Positions 8,985 through 17,421 are shown, counted from the first letter of the stretch. The stretch is DNA of 64,000 bases from Celerinatantimonas yamalensis (GCF_046054155.1 NZ_JBEQCT010000004.1:1-64000), one strand, 5' to 3'. The notes: generated by a model from the letters alone, not told the origin. A program made the numbers and translations.

Positions 8985-9746
8985 ATGGAATTATCTAAAA
9001 AAGTCGCACGAGGAAAAGATAAGCCCTATTATGAACAAGCGAAAGTCTCCCCGACCATTTATGCGTGGGAGGTGGTGGTGCCTTATGCACCTCACTGGAT
9101 AAGAGTTGCCATGTCTTTATTTTTAGTGGCTTTACCTACGTTACCTTCTTTATTTTTCGATGATTGGATTATATCATTAGAGATGTTTATCTTTTCGATG
9201 GGGATCGGTTGGCTCAGCTACTATGTAATCAGTGCCGATTATTACTATCAATACCGCCTAACCGAGTATGGTATTGAGTGCAGTTGGTATCAAAAAGTGC
9301 CCAAAATTGCCTATAGCATCGATAAGTTTTTTGGCTTTATTGCAGCGCCGGTGTGCCTGATTGCTATCGTTGTGGTCGGGCCTTTAGCGCTAGTGGGTGC
9401 CGGTGGCTTTGCACTAATGGGCCTGGTAGGCAAACCACGAATACCTGAAAAGAAAAGAAAATTTATTGCCATCCATTCAGAATTAAAGTATCTCTTTTTT
9501 TATGACTATGAGTTTAAACAAGTGTCTTTAATCCCTGATCCATTTTTTTTAAGTTATACGTATGATTTTTATTGTGAAGATTATTTAGATGATATAAAAA
9601 AGTATATTTTCCCTTACTATAATAACTATGAATACTATGAAGTAACTAAGTACATTGATTTATACGAAACGCCGCAATTTAAGGAAGCTAAAGCCGCAGC
9701 AAAAAAAATAAAAGCAAATGACCCTTCAATTCCAGAATTTTACTGA
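8985..9746 (+). CDS. Effector immunity membrane protein, copy 5
   Basis: 253 residues, last of the five paralogues. It carries its own membrane hairpin sequence (about residues 34-78, with MSLFLVALPTLPSLF), the GLVGKPRIPEKKRKF middle shared with copy 4, and a C-terminal domain related to that of copy 1 (DDIKKYIFPYYNNYEYYEV; ending KANDPSIPEFY). So the two ends of the array resemble each other at the C-terminus while copies 2-4 form a second C-terminal type. The array ends here; the spacer after it is only partial. Immunity role inferred from family and position. Confidence 0.72.
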   Translation: MELSKKVARGKDKPYYEQAKVSPTIYAWEVVVPYAPHWIRVAMSLFLVALPTLPSLFFDDWIISLEMFIFSMGIGWLSYYVISADYYYQYRLTEYGIECSWYQKVPKIAYSIDKFFGFIAAPVCLIAIVVVGPLALVGAGGFALMGLVGKPRIPEKKRKFIAIHSELKYLFFYDYEFKQVSLIPDPFFLSYTYDFYCEDYLDDIKKYIFPYYNNYEYYEVTKYIDLYETPQFKEAKAAAKKIKANDPSIPEFY

Positions 9747-9838
9747 ACATTGCTAATGATCGCTTTGATTTCTAATTTATTACTTTCATTGGCTTTATCA
9801 AAGTGATAATGATGAATATCGTAAACTATAACGGATCC
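9747..9838 (+). repeat. Immunity-array spacer 5, partial
   Basis: Downstream of the last immunity gene the spacer homology continues for about 92 bases, including the inverted repeat at 9759-9769 and 9797-9807 (one G-to-T wobble change: AAGTGAT), and then stops at the word AACGGATC shared with spacer 4. The promoter-like block is absent, consistent with there being no sixth gene. Confidence 0.65.
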
Positions 9839-10120
9839 CGAGAAAAAGTGTTAATCATAGAATTATGTAATTTTATCGAATAAACAATAAAATATGATGG
9901 CCACGATCTATTCCAAAAATTAGTTAAAGAAAGGCAAATAAGAGCGAATTTTTGAATTAAATAAAACAACAAAATTATCGTTGTATATTATTGCTATTGT
10001 TTTACTCACACGATTGTTTATATAGACTCGATAAAAAATTTCAGCCTAAAGTTAGGCGATGCGAATTAGCAAATTGTGGGAAGTATATATGAACCTATGT
10101 AAGAAAGGTATTTCTTGCTT
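9839..10120. other. AT-rich non-coding stretch between the T6SS island and recG
   Basis: About 280 AT-rich bases with no credible reading frame and no recognisable repeat. It marks the boundary between the cargo island and the conserved recG backbone. I see no attachment site, tRNA remnant or insertion sequence. Confidence 0.5.
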
Positions 10121-12196
10121 CTAAGCTTGCACATATTTTTGGCGTTGCCCTAGCCAACGACGAATTAATGGTTCGATAAGTTCTGGGTGTTGGTTTAAGA
10201 CCTGATCGGCGAGTTCTCGAGCTGGGGTGAGTAGTGCTTGATCACGCATTAAGTCGGCAATTTTAAAGCTCACTAGCCCTGTTTGTCGAGTTCCAAGGAG
10301 TTCACCTGGGCCGCGGATCTGCAAGTCACGTTCGGCAATCACAAAACCATCATTGCTGTCACGCAATACACTTAAACGGGCACCGGCCGTTTTTGATAAT
10401 GGGCTATGATAGAGCAGTACGCAGTGGCTCGCTATTTTTCCTCGGCCAACTCGGCCTCGTAGTTGGTGTAACTGAGCAAGACCCAAACGCTCAGGGTTTT
10501 CAATGATCATTAAGCTGGCATTGGGGACGTCGACCCCCACTTCAATCACGGTGGTCGCAACGAGTAAGTCGAGTCGGTGTGCCTTAAACTCATCCATGAC
10601 CCACTGTTTTTCTTGCCCTTTCATTCGTCCATGCACCAAGCCGATATTGAGCTCTGGTAACTGCTGTTGTAATTGCTCAGCGGTATCTTCCGCTGCTTGG
10701 CATTGCAATACTTCTGATTCCTCAATTAAAGTACAGACCCAATAAGCTTGACGTTTTTCGCTATGGCAGGCTTTTTTGACTCGCTCAATAACTTCATCAC
10801 GACGAGTATCTGGAACGACCACGGTGGTCACCGGAGTCCGTCCCGGGGGCAGTTCATCGATAACCGACAGCGCTAGATCAGCATAGGCGGTCATTGCAAG
10901 TGTGCGCGGGATTGGAGTTGCGGTCATCACCAGTTGGTGAGGAACTAAACCCGCGCGGCCTTTTTCACTTAAGGCTAACCGTTGGTGAACACCAAAACGG
11001 TGCTGCTCATCGATAATCACTAAGGCAAGATCGGCAAATTGAACTTTTTCTTGAAAAATAGCGTGAGTCCCTACGACCATTTTGGCTTCACCACTTTGGA
11101 TGCGCGCGAGTGCTTGAGTGCGCGCTTTGCCTTTTTGTTTACCTGCCAGCCAATCGACACTAAAACCCAACGGCTCAAACCAGGCCATAAAATTTTTCAG
11201 ATGTTGCTCGGCGAGAATTTCGGTTGGTGCCATTAATGCTACTTGTTGCCCTTGGGCAAGTGCTTGTACGGCAGCAAGCGCGGCCACTAGCGTTTTACCA
11301 CTGCCAACATCGCCTTGTACCAGACGCATCATCGGCCAGCTTTGACTTAAGTCGGCACTGATTTGTTTGGCGACTCGTTGCTGCGCGTTGGTGGGGATAA
11401 AGCCGAGTTGGGCTAACAATTGAGCTTGCAGCTTTGGCGTGGGTGGAAGAGCATAGGCTGGTTCACGCTGCGCCGTTTGGCGCAGTGTTAGTAGGCTTAA
11501 TTGGTGAGCACATAGCTCTTCTAGCGCCAATCGCTGTAGAGCCGGATGACTCCCATCTTCTAAGTCGGTTAAGTGCGTGTGCGGTGGCGGCCGGTGGAGT
11601 AGTTGCAATGCATCTTGAAGTGATGGCAGTGCACTGAGCCGCTGGCTTTGCTCGGGCAGTAATGGCTTTGGCGGATAATCTTCGATCAAGGCTAAGGCTT
11701 GATCAGTGAGCTGACGCAGCGTTAATTGGCGCAGTCCCTCGGTTGTTGGGTAGACTGGCGTCAGCTGCGCTTCAACGGCGATGGATTGCTCGGCATCGAA
11801 AATCTGGTATTCAGGATGGACGATCTCCCAGCCATGCTTGCCACGACGCACTTCACCATAAGCACGCAGTTTAGCACCCACTTCCATCGCATTTTTTTGG
11901 CCCTGGTTAAAATTAAAAAAGATGAGCGTTAAACTGCCGCTGCCGTCTTGAATGCGACAGCTGAGAATGCGCCGACGACCAAACAAGGTATCTACTTTTT
12001 GGATAGTGCCACAGACACTCACATGAATGCCGGCCAGCAGATCATTGATAGGCCAGATGTGAGTGCGATCTTCATAACGCAGTGGCAGATGGAACAACAA
12101 ATCTTGCAGCGAAGTGATCTCAAGGCGCTGTAACTTCTCGGCGAGTTTAGCGCCGATCCCTTTGAGCACGGTGACGGATGTTTGCTCAAGCTGCAT
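10121..12196 (-). CDS. recG: ATP-dependent DNA helicase RecG
   Basis: 691 residues, close to the 693 of E. coli RecG. RecG is a superfamily 2 helicase that reverses stalled replication forks and migrates Holliday junctions and R-loops. The N-terminal wedge/OB domain is visible (KGIGAKLAEKLQRLEI; then RILSCRIQDGSGSLTLIFFN). Helicase motifs follow: Walker A in VQGDVGSGKTLVA, DEQHRFG as Walker B, MTATPIPRTLA as motif III, and the C-terminal helicase lobe with GLVHGRMKGQEK, ATTVIEVGVDVPNA and QLRGRVGRG. The C-terminus has the usual RGPGELLGTRQTG. In many gammaproteobacteria recG follows spoT and trmH; here neither is adjacent in the window. Highly confident. Confidence 0.97.
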   Translation of the reverse strand: MQLEQTSVTVLKGIGAKLAEKLQRLEITSLQDLLFHLPLRYEDRTHIWPINDLLAGIHVSVCGTIQKVDTLFGRRRILSCRIQDGSGSLTLIFFNFNQGQKNAMEVGAKLRAYGEVRRGKHGWEIVHPEYQIFDAEQSIAVEAQLTPVYPTTEGLRQLTLRQLTDQALALIEDYPPKPLLPEQSQRLSALPSLQDALQLLHRPPPHTHLTDLEDGSHPALQRLALEELCAHQLSLLTLRQTAQREPAYALPPTPKLQAQLLAQLGFIPTNAQQRVAKQISADLSQSWPMMRLVQGDVGSGKTLVAALAAVQALAQGQQVALMAPTEILAEQHLKNFMAWFEPLGFSVDWLAGKQKGKARTQALARIQSGEAKMVVGTHAIFQEKVQFADLALVIIDEQHRFGVHQRLALSEKGRAGLVPHQLVMTATPIPRTLAMTAYADLALSVIDELPPGRTPVTTVVVPDTRRDEVIERVKKACHSEKRQAYWVCTLIEESEVLQCQAAEDTAEQLQQQLPELNIGLVHGRMKGQEKQWVMDEFKAHRLDLLVATTVIEVGVDVPNASLMIIENPERLGLAQLHQLRGRVGRGKIASHCVLLYHSPLSKTAGARLSVLRDSNDGFVIAERDLQIRGPGELLGTRQTGLVSFKIADLMRDQALLTPARELADQVLNQHPELIEPLIRRWLGQRQKYVQA

Positions 12197-12452
12197 ATCA
12201 AACCACTGTAAATATGATCAGGATTTTAAGTATATTCAATTGTATCAGGAAAATCAGCAATCAATTCTATTAGGCTAGCAAGATAACGACGGACTTTGTT
12301 TTATAAGCGCAATTTCCCTACACACAACAGTGGCAGTTAGCGTTGTCACCTGACTGTCTGGTCAATGACTGCTGCCTGACAGATTGCTGGCATGGTCAAC
12401 GGCCGTGTTTGCGGCAATGCTAGTGGCCTGACAACTAGTCGCTGAGAACTGT

Positions 12453-12488
12453 AAGATGATTGATAATATTAAGATGATTGATAATATT
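12453..12488 (+). repeat. 18-bp perfect tandem duplication at a gene start
   Basis: Two exact 18-base units (12453-12470 and 12471-12488), each containing AAG-ATG-ATT-GAT. The duplication copies the start codon and ribosome-site context, giving two possible in-frame starts, ATG at 12456 and at 12474. A slipped-strand duplication is the simplest origin. Confidence 0.9.
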
Positions 12489-12995
12489 TTGGCTGGGACT
12501 CCTTATTGGGTGTGGTTGGTGCTGCTTTATATCCTCAAAGTCGGTGTGAGCGGATTGACTGATCGTGTTTTAGCGGTCAACCGGTTAGGTGTACTTGGGG
12601 TGGTGTTTGTAGGGGGATCGCTGCATGATTTAATCGCGGTTCAGCCGTGGCTACAATTATTTCTGCATTGTATGCTTTGGGGCGGCGGATTATTAGTCGG
12701 TGCGTTCATTGGGCAAGCTATTTTTGGCCCGCTGTTACGTAGGTTGTATTGTGGTCAAGATGGTCAAGTCTATATCCCCGGCAGCAAACGATTATTGTTG
12801 ATGCTACTCGTGGCGTTCATTGGGCATTATGTGTTAGCCGTTAGCGCCGCTATTTCGTTGCAACCGCAGTGGTTAATCATGAATATCGTTTTTTCTGGTT
12901 TGATGAGTGGGGTATTTATCTATCGGGCGTTGCAAGGGCGTCGTCAATATCGGCGTGTGGTGAATCAATGTCAGTCAGTTAACTCGGCGTTCTAG
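12456..12995 (+). CDS. Small integral membrane protein of unknown function
   Basis: 179 residues (173 if the second start at 12474 is used) with five or so hydrophobic segments: about residues 16-30, 43-57, 66-90, 112-132 and 140-155. A loop with RRLYCGQDGQVYIPGSKR lies between the third and fourth. The pattern resembles small DUF6622-type membrane proteins, but I cannot name a function. No signal peptide or enzyme motif is visible. The gene is alone on the plus strand between recG (divergent) and a small minus-strand gene. A long hairpin 10 bases after its stop probably terminates it. The start lies in a perfect 18-bp tandem duplication, so start choice is ambiguous; both starts have only a weak TAAG ribosome site. 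Confidence 0.75.
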   Translation: MIDNIKMIDNILAGTPYWVWLVLLYILKVGVSGLTDRVLAVNRLGVLGVVFVGGSLHDLIAVQPWLQLFLHCMLWGGGLLVGAFIGQAIFGPLLRRLYCGQDGQVYIPGSKRLLLMLLVAFIGHYVLAVSAAISLQPQWLIMNIVFSGLMSGVFIYRALQGRRQYRRVVNQCQSVNSAF

Positions 12996-13004
12996 CGGAC
13001 GAAA

Positions 13005-13038
13005 AAGATATTGGGCGATGCATATCGTCCAATATCTT
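13005..13038. terminator. Hairpin terminator between convergent genes
   Basis: A 15-bp stem (13005-13019 with 13024-13038, one G-U pair, loop GCAT) lies between the membrane protein gene and the convergent small gene. The left arm is preceded by AAAAAG and the right arm followed by CTAAAT, so the U-tract is better for the minus-strand transcript than for the plus-strand one. Confidence 0.6.
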
Positions 13039-13057
13039 CTAAATATATTGCTAAAAA

Positions 13058-13252
13058 TTAACCTAATCTGACGAGATCAATAGGAGCAAATTGACCTTGT
13101 TTGAGCTGAATACAGCGGTTATGTTCTGCCGCATAGGCGGACAGGTTTTCAGCGTGGATTTGCTCAATCTGTGATGTTTCGCCACTAGGTTTAATTAATA
13201 CGCGCTGGCCAACGGTTAACTCATTGTGGTTAAGATCATAAACTTTACTCAT
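13058..13252 (-). CDS. Conserved-looking small protein, 64 residues, unknown
   Basis: 64 residues, start supported by AAGGA six to seven bases before the ATG. The sequence MSKVYDLNHNELTVGQRV and IKPSGETSQIEQIH suggests a small beta-barrel of the SH3/KOW kind (a short strand, then VGQRVLIKPSG, then a return strand ending PIDLVRLG), as seen in small regulatory or nucleic-acid-binding proteins; this is a fold guess only. No membrane segment or cysteine pair. It stands alone, convergent with the membrane protein gene. Confidence 0.6.
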   Translation of the reverse strand: MSKVYDLNHNELTVGQRVLIKPSGETSQIEQIHAENLSAYAAEHNRCIQLKQGQFAPIDLVRLG

Positions 13253-13439
13253 TATCTGTTCCTTCTGTGAAGTGGCAACAGATCCATTGTAGAACGGTTG
13301 TTTTGGACTGTTTTGTCAGGGATCATTTTTATAAGATTCTTTCGCGAGGCAGGTTTGACGAATAAGGGCTTGCTCTGGCATTGTCATTCGCGGTCAGTAT
13401 TGGCGCACCGACTTGTCAAAAGACGATGCGCCAGAGCCG

Positions 13440-14759
13440 TCAAGATTCAGACTTAAACTGATCGAAGTTTAAGGTGAGCATGGCTAAGGTATGCAGCGCA
13501 TCGCTTAACACGATTTCGTTAAAATCAAAGTGCTCGTTATGGTGGCCCGCAGCTAGTTGGGTGCCAAAAATGCTGTAGGCGGCTTGGCCTCCGCATGCTT
13601 TGACTCGCTCCATAAAGTAGGTAGCATCTTCTGAGCCGGCCGGTTTTTGACTGTGGCTATGAACGGCGCTAAACCGACCGGAAGCTTGAGCTTGCTGCTG
13701 AATAAATGAAATCCACTCAGGGCTAGAGACGCTGCTTTGCGCTGCGCCAACGAGTTTTATTGTGTAGTCGACCCCATACATGGTGGCGACCCCTTGAATG
13801 ATCTGCTTTGCCTGCTGATAGATATAGTTATTGATGGTGTTATTCTGCCCGCGTGTCTCTACCTTAAGCAGTGCACTCGGTGCGATGATATTACGGCCCG
13901 TTCCTGCATTGAGTACCCCAACGTTGATGCGCGAGGCGCCTTCACTATGGCGATTGATGGCATGCAGGGCTAAGGTGGCCTGCGCGGCGGCAAGCAGTGC
14001 GCTACGGCCTTGTTCAGGATTGCCGCCAGCATGCGCCGCAATTCCGGTGAAGGTGACATCGAGTTTACTGGTTGCCATAAATGAGTCGTTGGCGCAGACC
14101 ATCTGTCCTTGAGCAATACCAGTCCCAATATGAATAGCGGTAAAATAATCGACGTCATCCACCACACCCGCTAGCGCCATCGATTTGGCGCCGCGTGTTC
14201 CTTCCTCGGCGGGCTGAAAAATGATTTTTACGCAGCCTGACCATTCAGCGCGCGTTTGCGCAAGCAATGTTGCGAGCCCTAAGCCAATGGCAGTATGCCC
14301 ATCATGGCCGCAGGCGTGCATCATTCGCTCATTGACCGAGCCAAATCCTGCTTGGCTAGGAATATGGTTTGGGTCGTCTACTTCATCTAAGTCAAGCGCA
14401 TCCATATCGACCCGATAGCCGATAGTCGGTCCGGGTTTGCCGCTATCTAACGTGGCCACTATGCCGGTAAAACCATTGGCAAAATGGGAAAGCCACGGCT
14501 CGATGGCACCTTGTTCACGAGCCCGTTCAAAGGCTGCTGCCATGACTTCTTGTGCGGGCAGTCCCATCCGAGCATCGGCCACAAATACTTCTTGGCCGAG
14601 TTGTAATTGATAGCCGAGCTTATCAAGAATATCTGCGACAACAGAGGCTGTCCGATATTCGAGCCATCCTGATTCGGCAAATTGGTGAAAGTCACGTCGC
14701 CATGCAATCATTTGCGGTTCAATGTGTTTGACGATGGTACTCAGTTGTGCGGTATCCAT
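13440..14759 (-). CDS. abgA: p-Aminobenzoyl-glutamate hydrolase subunit A (AbgA-like, M20)
   Basis: 439 residues, about the 436 of E. coli AbgA, and colinear with it: WRRDFHQFAESGWLEYRTA near the N-terminus, FTGIVATLDSGKPGP, GYRVDMDALDL, the metal-binding HACGHDGHTAIG, FQPAEEGTRGAKSM, HIGTG, AHAGGNPEQGRSALLAAAQA, KVETRGQNN, PAGSEDATYFMERV and FGTQLAAGHHNEHFDF. It is an M20 metallopeptidase. In E. coli AbgA works with AbgB to split p-aminobenzoyl-glutamate, a folate breakdown product, into p-aminobenzoate and glutamate. Here abgT follows the same transcription direction 21 bases upstream and the LysR gene is divergent, matching the abg locus, but no abgB is present, so the enzyme may act as a homomer or on another acyl-amino acid. 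Cytoplasmic; no signal peptide. Confidence 0.88.
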   Translation of the reverse strand: MDTAQLSTIVKHIEPQMIAWRRDFHQFAESGWLEYRTASVVADILDKLGYQLQLGQEVFVADARMGLPAQEVMAAAFERAREQGAIEPWLSHFANGFTGIVATLDSGKPGPTIGYRVDMDALDLDEVDDPNHIPSQAGFGSVNERMMHACGHDGHTAIGLGLATLLAQTRAEWSGCVKIIFQPAEEGTRGAKSMALAGVVDDVDYFTAIHIGTGIAQGQMVCANDSFMATSKLDVTFTGIAAHAGGNPEQGRSALLAAAQATLALHAINRHSEGASRINVGVLNAGTGRNIIAPSALLKVETRGQNNTINNYIYQQAKQIIQGVATMYGVDYTIKLVGAAQSSVSSPEWISFIQQQAQASGRFSAVHSHSQKPAGSEDATYFMERVKACGGQAAYSIFGTQLAAGHHNEHFDFNEIVLSDALHTLAMLTLNFDQFKSES

Positions 14760-14780
14760 AGTATCTCCTTAAAAACTAAA

Positions 14781-16307
14781 TCAGTGCGCTAACATCGGAT
14801 AAACGCCTGGGCCAATGGGTAATCCGGTGAAGAAAAACAGGCAAAACAGAACGACCCACGCAGCCAAAAAGCAGATCGTATAGGGCATGAGAAGAGAGAT
14901 CATCGTGCCAATACCTGCTGCTTTGTCATAGCGTTTCATAAACGAAAGGATGACCACAAAGTAGGGGTTTAATGGGGTGATGATATTGGTTGATGAGTCA
15001 GCGATCCGATAAGCGACCTGCACAAAGGCAGGGCTGTAACCGAGCTGCATAAACAACGGAATAAAGACCGGTGCCTCCAGTGCCCATTTGGCTGAGCCAC
15101 TGACGATTAAAAAATTCAGGAGCGATGTCAGAATGATATATCCAATCAATATCCCAAGTCCGGTCATGTGCACCGATTTAAGGTAGTCTGCGCCATGCAC
15201 AGCAATCCATGTGCCGAGGTGGCTCCAGTTGAAATAGGCAATAAATTGGGCGGCAAAAAATATCAGAACAATGTAGCTCGACATGCCTTGAATCGATGTT
15301 GACATCTGTTTGGCGACATCTTTAGCTGATGTGATCACGCCAATGGTTTTACCATAGGCGATACCGACGGCGATAAAAAAGCACAAGATAAGGGGGATAA
15401 TCCCTTTGAGAAAAGGCGATGGAATGAGTCCGCCATGAGCATTGGTCAGCGGTGAGTTTGGCCACATGATCCAAGTCACAAGTCCGGCTAAATAGACAAA
15501 TGCCGTGATCCCAGCATTGCGCAGACCCCGTTTTTCGAGATCACTTAGTGGCGTTTGGTCAGGCATATGCTCGCCTTTATAGTGGCCCAAACGCGGCTCG
15601 ACTATTTTTACGGTGACCCATACACTTATCAACGTCAGCATAAAAACAGAGATGATATTAAAATACCAGTTGTCGACAGGGGTGACCACCATGGTTGGGT
15701 CAACGGCTTTAGCGGCTTCAGTGGAGATCCCAGAGAGTAATGCATCGGTTCCTGCGATGATTAAATTGGCGGTAAAGCCTGCGCCTGCGCTGGCAAACCC
15801 ACACATTAAGCCAGCAATGGGGTGGCGACCTACTGATAGAAAGACCATCGCTGCCAGTGGGGGGAGTACAATCATGGCCGCATCAGAGGCGATATTCATC
15901 ATGATCCCAGAAAAAGCAACAGCGGCGGTGATTAACCATGCCGGCGCATTTAAGATAGTTCGCTTTACTAGCGCTTCGAGTAAACCGACTTGCTCAGCGA
16001 CACCAACCCCTAACATCATCCCTAGTACCAACCCGAGTGGGGCAAAGCCCGTGAAGTTTTTCAGCATATGCGTGAGTATGAAAACCACCCCCTCATCACT
16101 GAGTAAACTGCGGATATGTAGCAGTTTGCCGCTGGCTGGGTAGACCACTGTTGCTCCGAAGTGGGCTGCGATGACCGAGGCCAAAATAACCATAACCGCC
16201 AGTGACAAAAATAGCATCATGGGGTCGGGAAGGCGGTTACCAATGCGCTCAATAGCATTGAGAATACGCAAACTGCGTTGTGACTTAAGTTCGTTGAGAT
16301 TTTCCAT
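14781..16307 (-). CDS. abgT: AbgT-family aminobenzoyl-glutamate transporter
   Basis: 508 residues, the same length as E. coli AbgT, an inner-membrane importer of p-aminobenzoyl-glutamate (other AbgT members export sulfonamides, so direction is not certain). Twelve or so hydrophobic segments; family landmarks include RIGNRLPDPMMLFLSL at the start, FTGFAPLGLVLGMMLGVGVAE, MNIASDAAMIVLPPLAAM, FTANLIIAGTDALLSGIS, LNFLIVSGSAKWALEAPVFIP, YRIADSSTNIITPLNPYF and GLPIGPGVYP at the C-terminus. It is the first gene of a two-gene minus-strand operon with abgA. The promoter must lie in the 167 bases shared with the divergent LysR gene, so LysR control is likely. Confidence 0.9.
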   Translation of the reverse strand: MENLNELKSQRSLRILNAIERIGNRLPDPMMLFLSLAVMVILASVIAAHFGATVVYPASGKLLHIRSLLSDEGVVFILTHMLKNFTGFAPLGLVLGMMLGVGVAEQVGLLEALVKRTILNAPAWLITAAVAFSGIMMNIASDAAMIVLPPLAAMVFLSVGRHPIAGLMCGFASAGAGFTANLIIAGTDALLSGISTEAAKAVDPTMVVTPVDNWYFNIISVFMLTLISVWVTVKIVEPRLGHYKGEHMPDQTPLSDLEKRGLRNAGITAFVYLAGLVTWIMWPNSPLTNAHGGLIPSPFLKGIIPLILCFFIAVGIAYGKTIGVITSAKDVAKQMSTSIQGMSSYIVLIFFAAQFIAYFNWSHLGTWIAVHGADYLKSVHMTGLGILIGYIILTSLLNFLIVSGSAKWALEAPVFIPLFMQLGYSPAFVQVAYRIADSSTNIITPLNPYFVVILSFMKRYDKAAGIGTMISLLMPYTICFLAAWVVLFCLFFFTGLPIGPGVYPMLAH

Positions 16308-16449
16308 ATCTTTACCTATCGCGATGTTTAGTTATGTGTTTGCCGCTTCGCTTTTTTATCCAATCAAGCGATCGATACTTTTTTATTATTTTTTTGACTC
16401 TATCCAATTCTCGACAGAGAGATAAGATTGCAATATCTTTGGCATGATA

Positions 16450-16462
16450 GATAACGGTTATC
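16450..16462. promoter_or_regulatory. Palindrome in the abgT/lysR divergent promoter
   Basis: GATAAC-G-GTTATC, a perfect 13-base odd palindrome 12 bases before the LysR start codon and about 140 bases upstream of abgT. Its position suits an operator for autoregulation by the divergent LysR protein. That is inference; no factor can be named from the site. Confidence 0.4.
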
Positions 16463-16474
16463 AACGGATGGAAA

Positions 16475-17386
16475 ATGGCTATCAAGATACACCAACTGCA
16501 GGCATTTAAGGCGGTGGCGCAGCAAGGAAGTATTCGCGCAGCTAGTCGGCAATTAGCTTTGTCGCAACCGTCGCTCACCAAAGCCATCAAAGAGTTGGAG
16601 CTTACCCTTGGTGTGCAGCTGTTTCATCGGGGCGTACAGGGCGTAACTTTAACCCAATATGGTCACACTTTATTACAACATGCACATCTAGCTTTAAATG
16701 AACTGGAACAAGCCCAGCATGCGATTTCCCAACAACTCGGACAGATGAGTGGGCAAGTGAGCATCGGTTTGGGTGCAAGTGTCGCTTGTAGCCTGTTACC
16801 TCACGTATTGGCCCGCTTTCGCCAAGATTATCCACAGGTCTCTGTACGTATCAGCGAAGGGCAAATGGAGAGTCACTTGCATCGGTTACGTTCTGGTGAC
16901 GTTGATTTTGCCATTAATACTGTTTACCCCGATTTTGCTGAGGGTGAGTTTAGTCTCGAGCCACTTTTTGAATGTGCGTTTAAGGTGTTGGTGCGCCGAA
17001 ATCATCCGCTGGCAGGGGTCACCAGCTTGGCACAACTGAGTGATTGTGATTGGATGTTACCCACAACCCAAAGTAGTTATATTCAGCTGTTGTTAGATGA
17101 GTTGGATAAGTTAGGGATCTTGGTGCAATCCAAAGTGATTTGTGAATCTTATTTGCCGACCTTAAACATTCTGGCTCATACAGACTGTATCGGGATCGTT
17201 TCTGAGTTAGCGCTAGAGCACTTTGCTCGCAAAGATCAACTACAGGAGATTGTCTTGCAACAGCCACTACCACTAGCGGTTTTTTATATCATCCAACGTC
17301 GCAATCGACAGCTTTTGCCGACAGCAAATCAATTAATGCAGCTATTTCGGGTGCAAAGTCGGCCATTATTCGAATGCCGAGGATGA
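16475..17386 (+). CDS. LysR-type regulator, divergent from abgT (AbgR-like)
   Basis: 303 residues. The N-terminal winged helix is clear (HQLQAFKAVAQQGSIRAASR, then LSQPSLTKAIKELELTLGVQ and LFHRGVQGVTLTQYG), followed by a linker helix and a substrate-binding domain (VSIGLGASVACSLLPHVLAR; DVDFAINTVYPDF; MLPTTQSSY). E. coli abgR lies divergently next to abgABT in the same way, so the effector is probably an aminobenzoyl-glutamate-like compound. A palindrome directly upstream may be its own operator. Function as LysR is certain; the target set is inferred from location. Confidence 0.88.
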   Translation: MAIKIHQLQAFKAVAQQGSIRAASRQLALSQPSLTKAIKELELTLGVQLFHRGVQGVTLTQYGHTLLQHAHLALNELEQAQHAISQQLGQMSGQVSIGLGASVACSLLPHVLARFRQDYPQVSVRISEGQMESHLHRLRSGDVDFAINTVYPDFAEGEFSLEPLFECAFKVLVRRNHPLAGVTSLAQLSDCDWMLPTTQSSYIQLLLDELDKLGILVQSKVICESYLPTLNILAHTDCIGIVSELALEHFARKDQLQEIVLQQPLPLAVFYIIQRRNRQLLPTANQLMQLFRVQSRPLFECRG

Positions 17387-17405
17387 TGGCTGTCGAATGA
17401 CTAAA

Positions 17406-17421
17406 TGTGATCTAAATCACA
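17406..17421. promoter_or_regulatory. CRP/FNR-family binding site
   Basis: TGTGA-TCTAAA-TCACA, a complete match to both half sites of the CRP consensus (TGTGA N6 TCACA). It lies 19 bases after the LysR stop and about 350 bases before mqo. A second, single half site (TTGTGATCAAAG) follows near 17458. It could regulate a long-leader mqo transcript, giving carbon-status control of malate oxidation. Confidence 0.65.

Noticed and set aside
5820..9838. Regular repeat spacing suggestive of a CRISPR-like array
   Set aside because: The period is about 1 kb, the units contain full genes, and no short direct repeats with unique spacers exist.
13401..13433. Inverted repeat TGGCGCA / TGCGCCA after abgA
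   Set aside because: 19-base loop and no U-tract; too weak to call a terminator.
15613..16143. 176-codon frame antisense to abgT
   Set aside because: Mirrors codon structure of the conserved transporter on the other strand and has no start signal or family resemblance.
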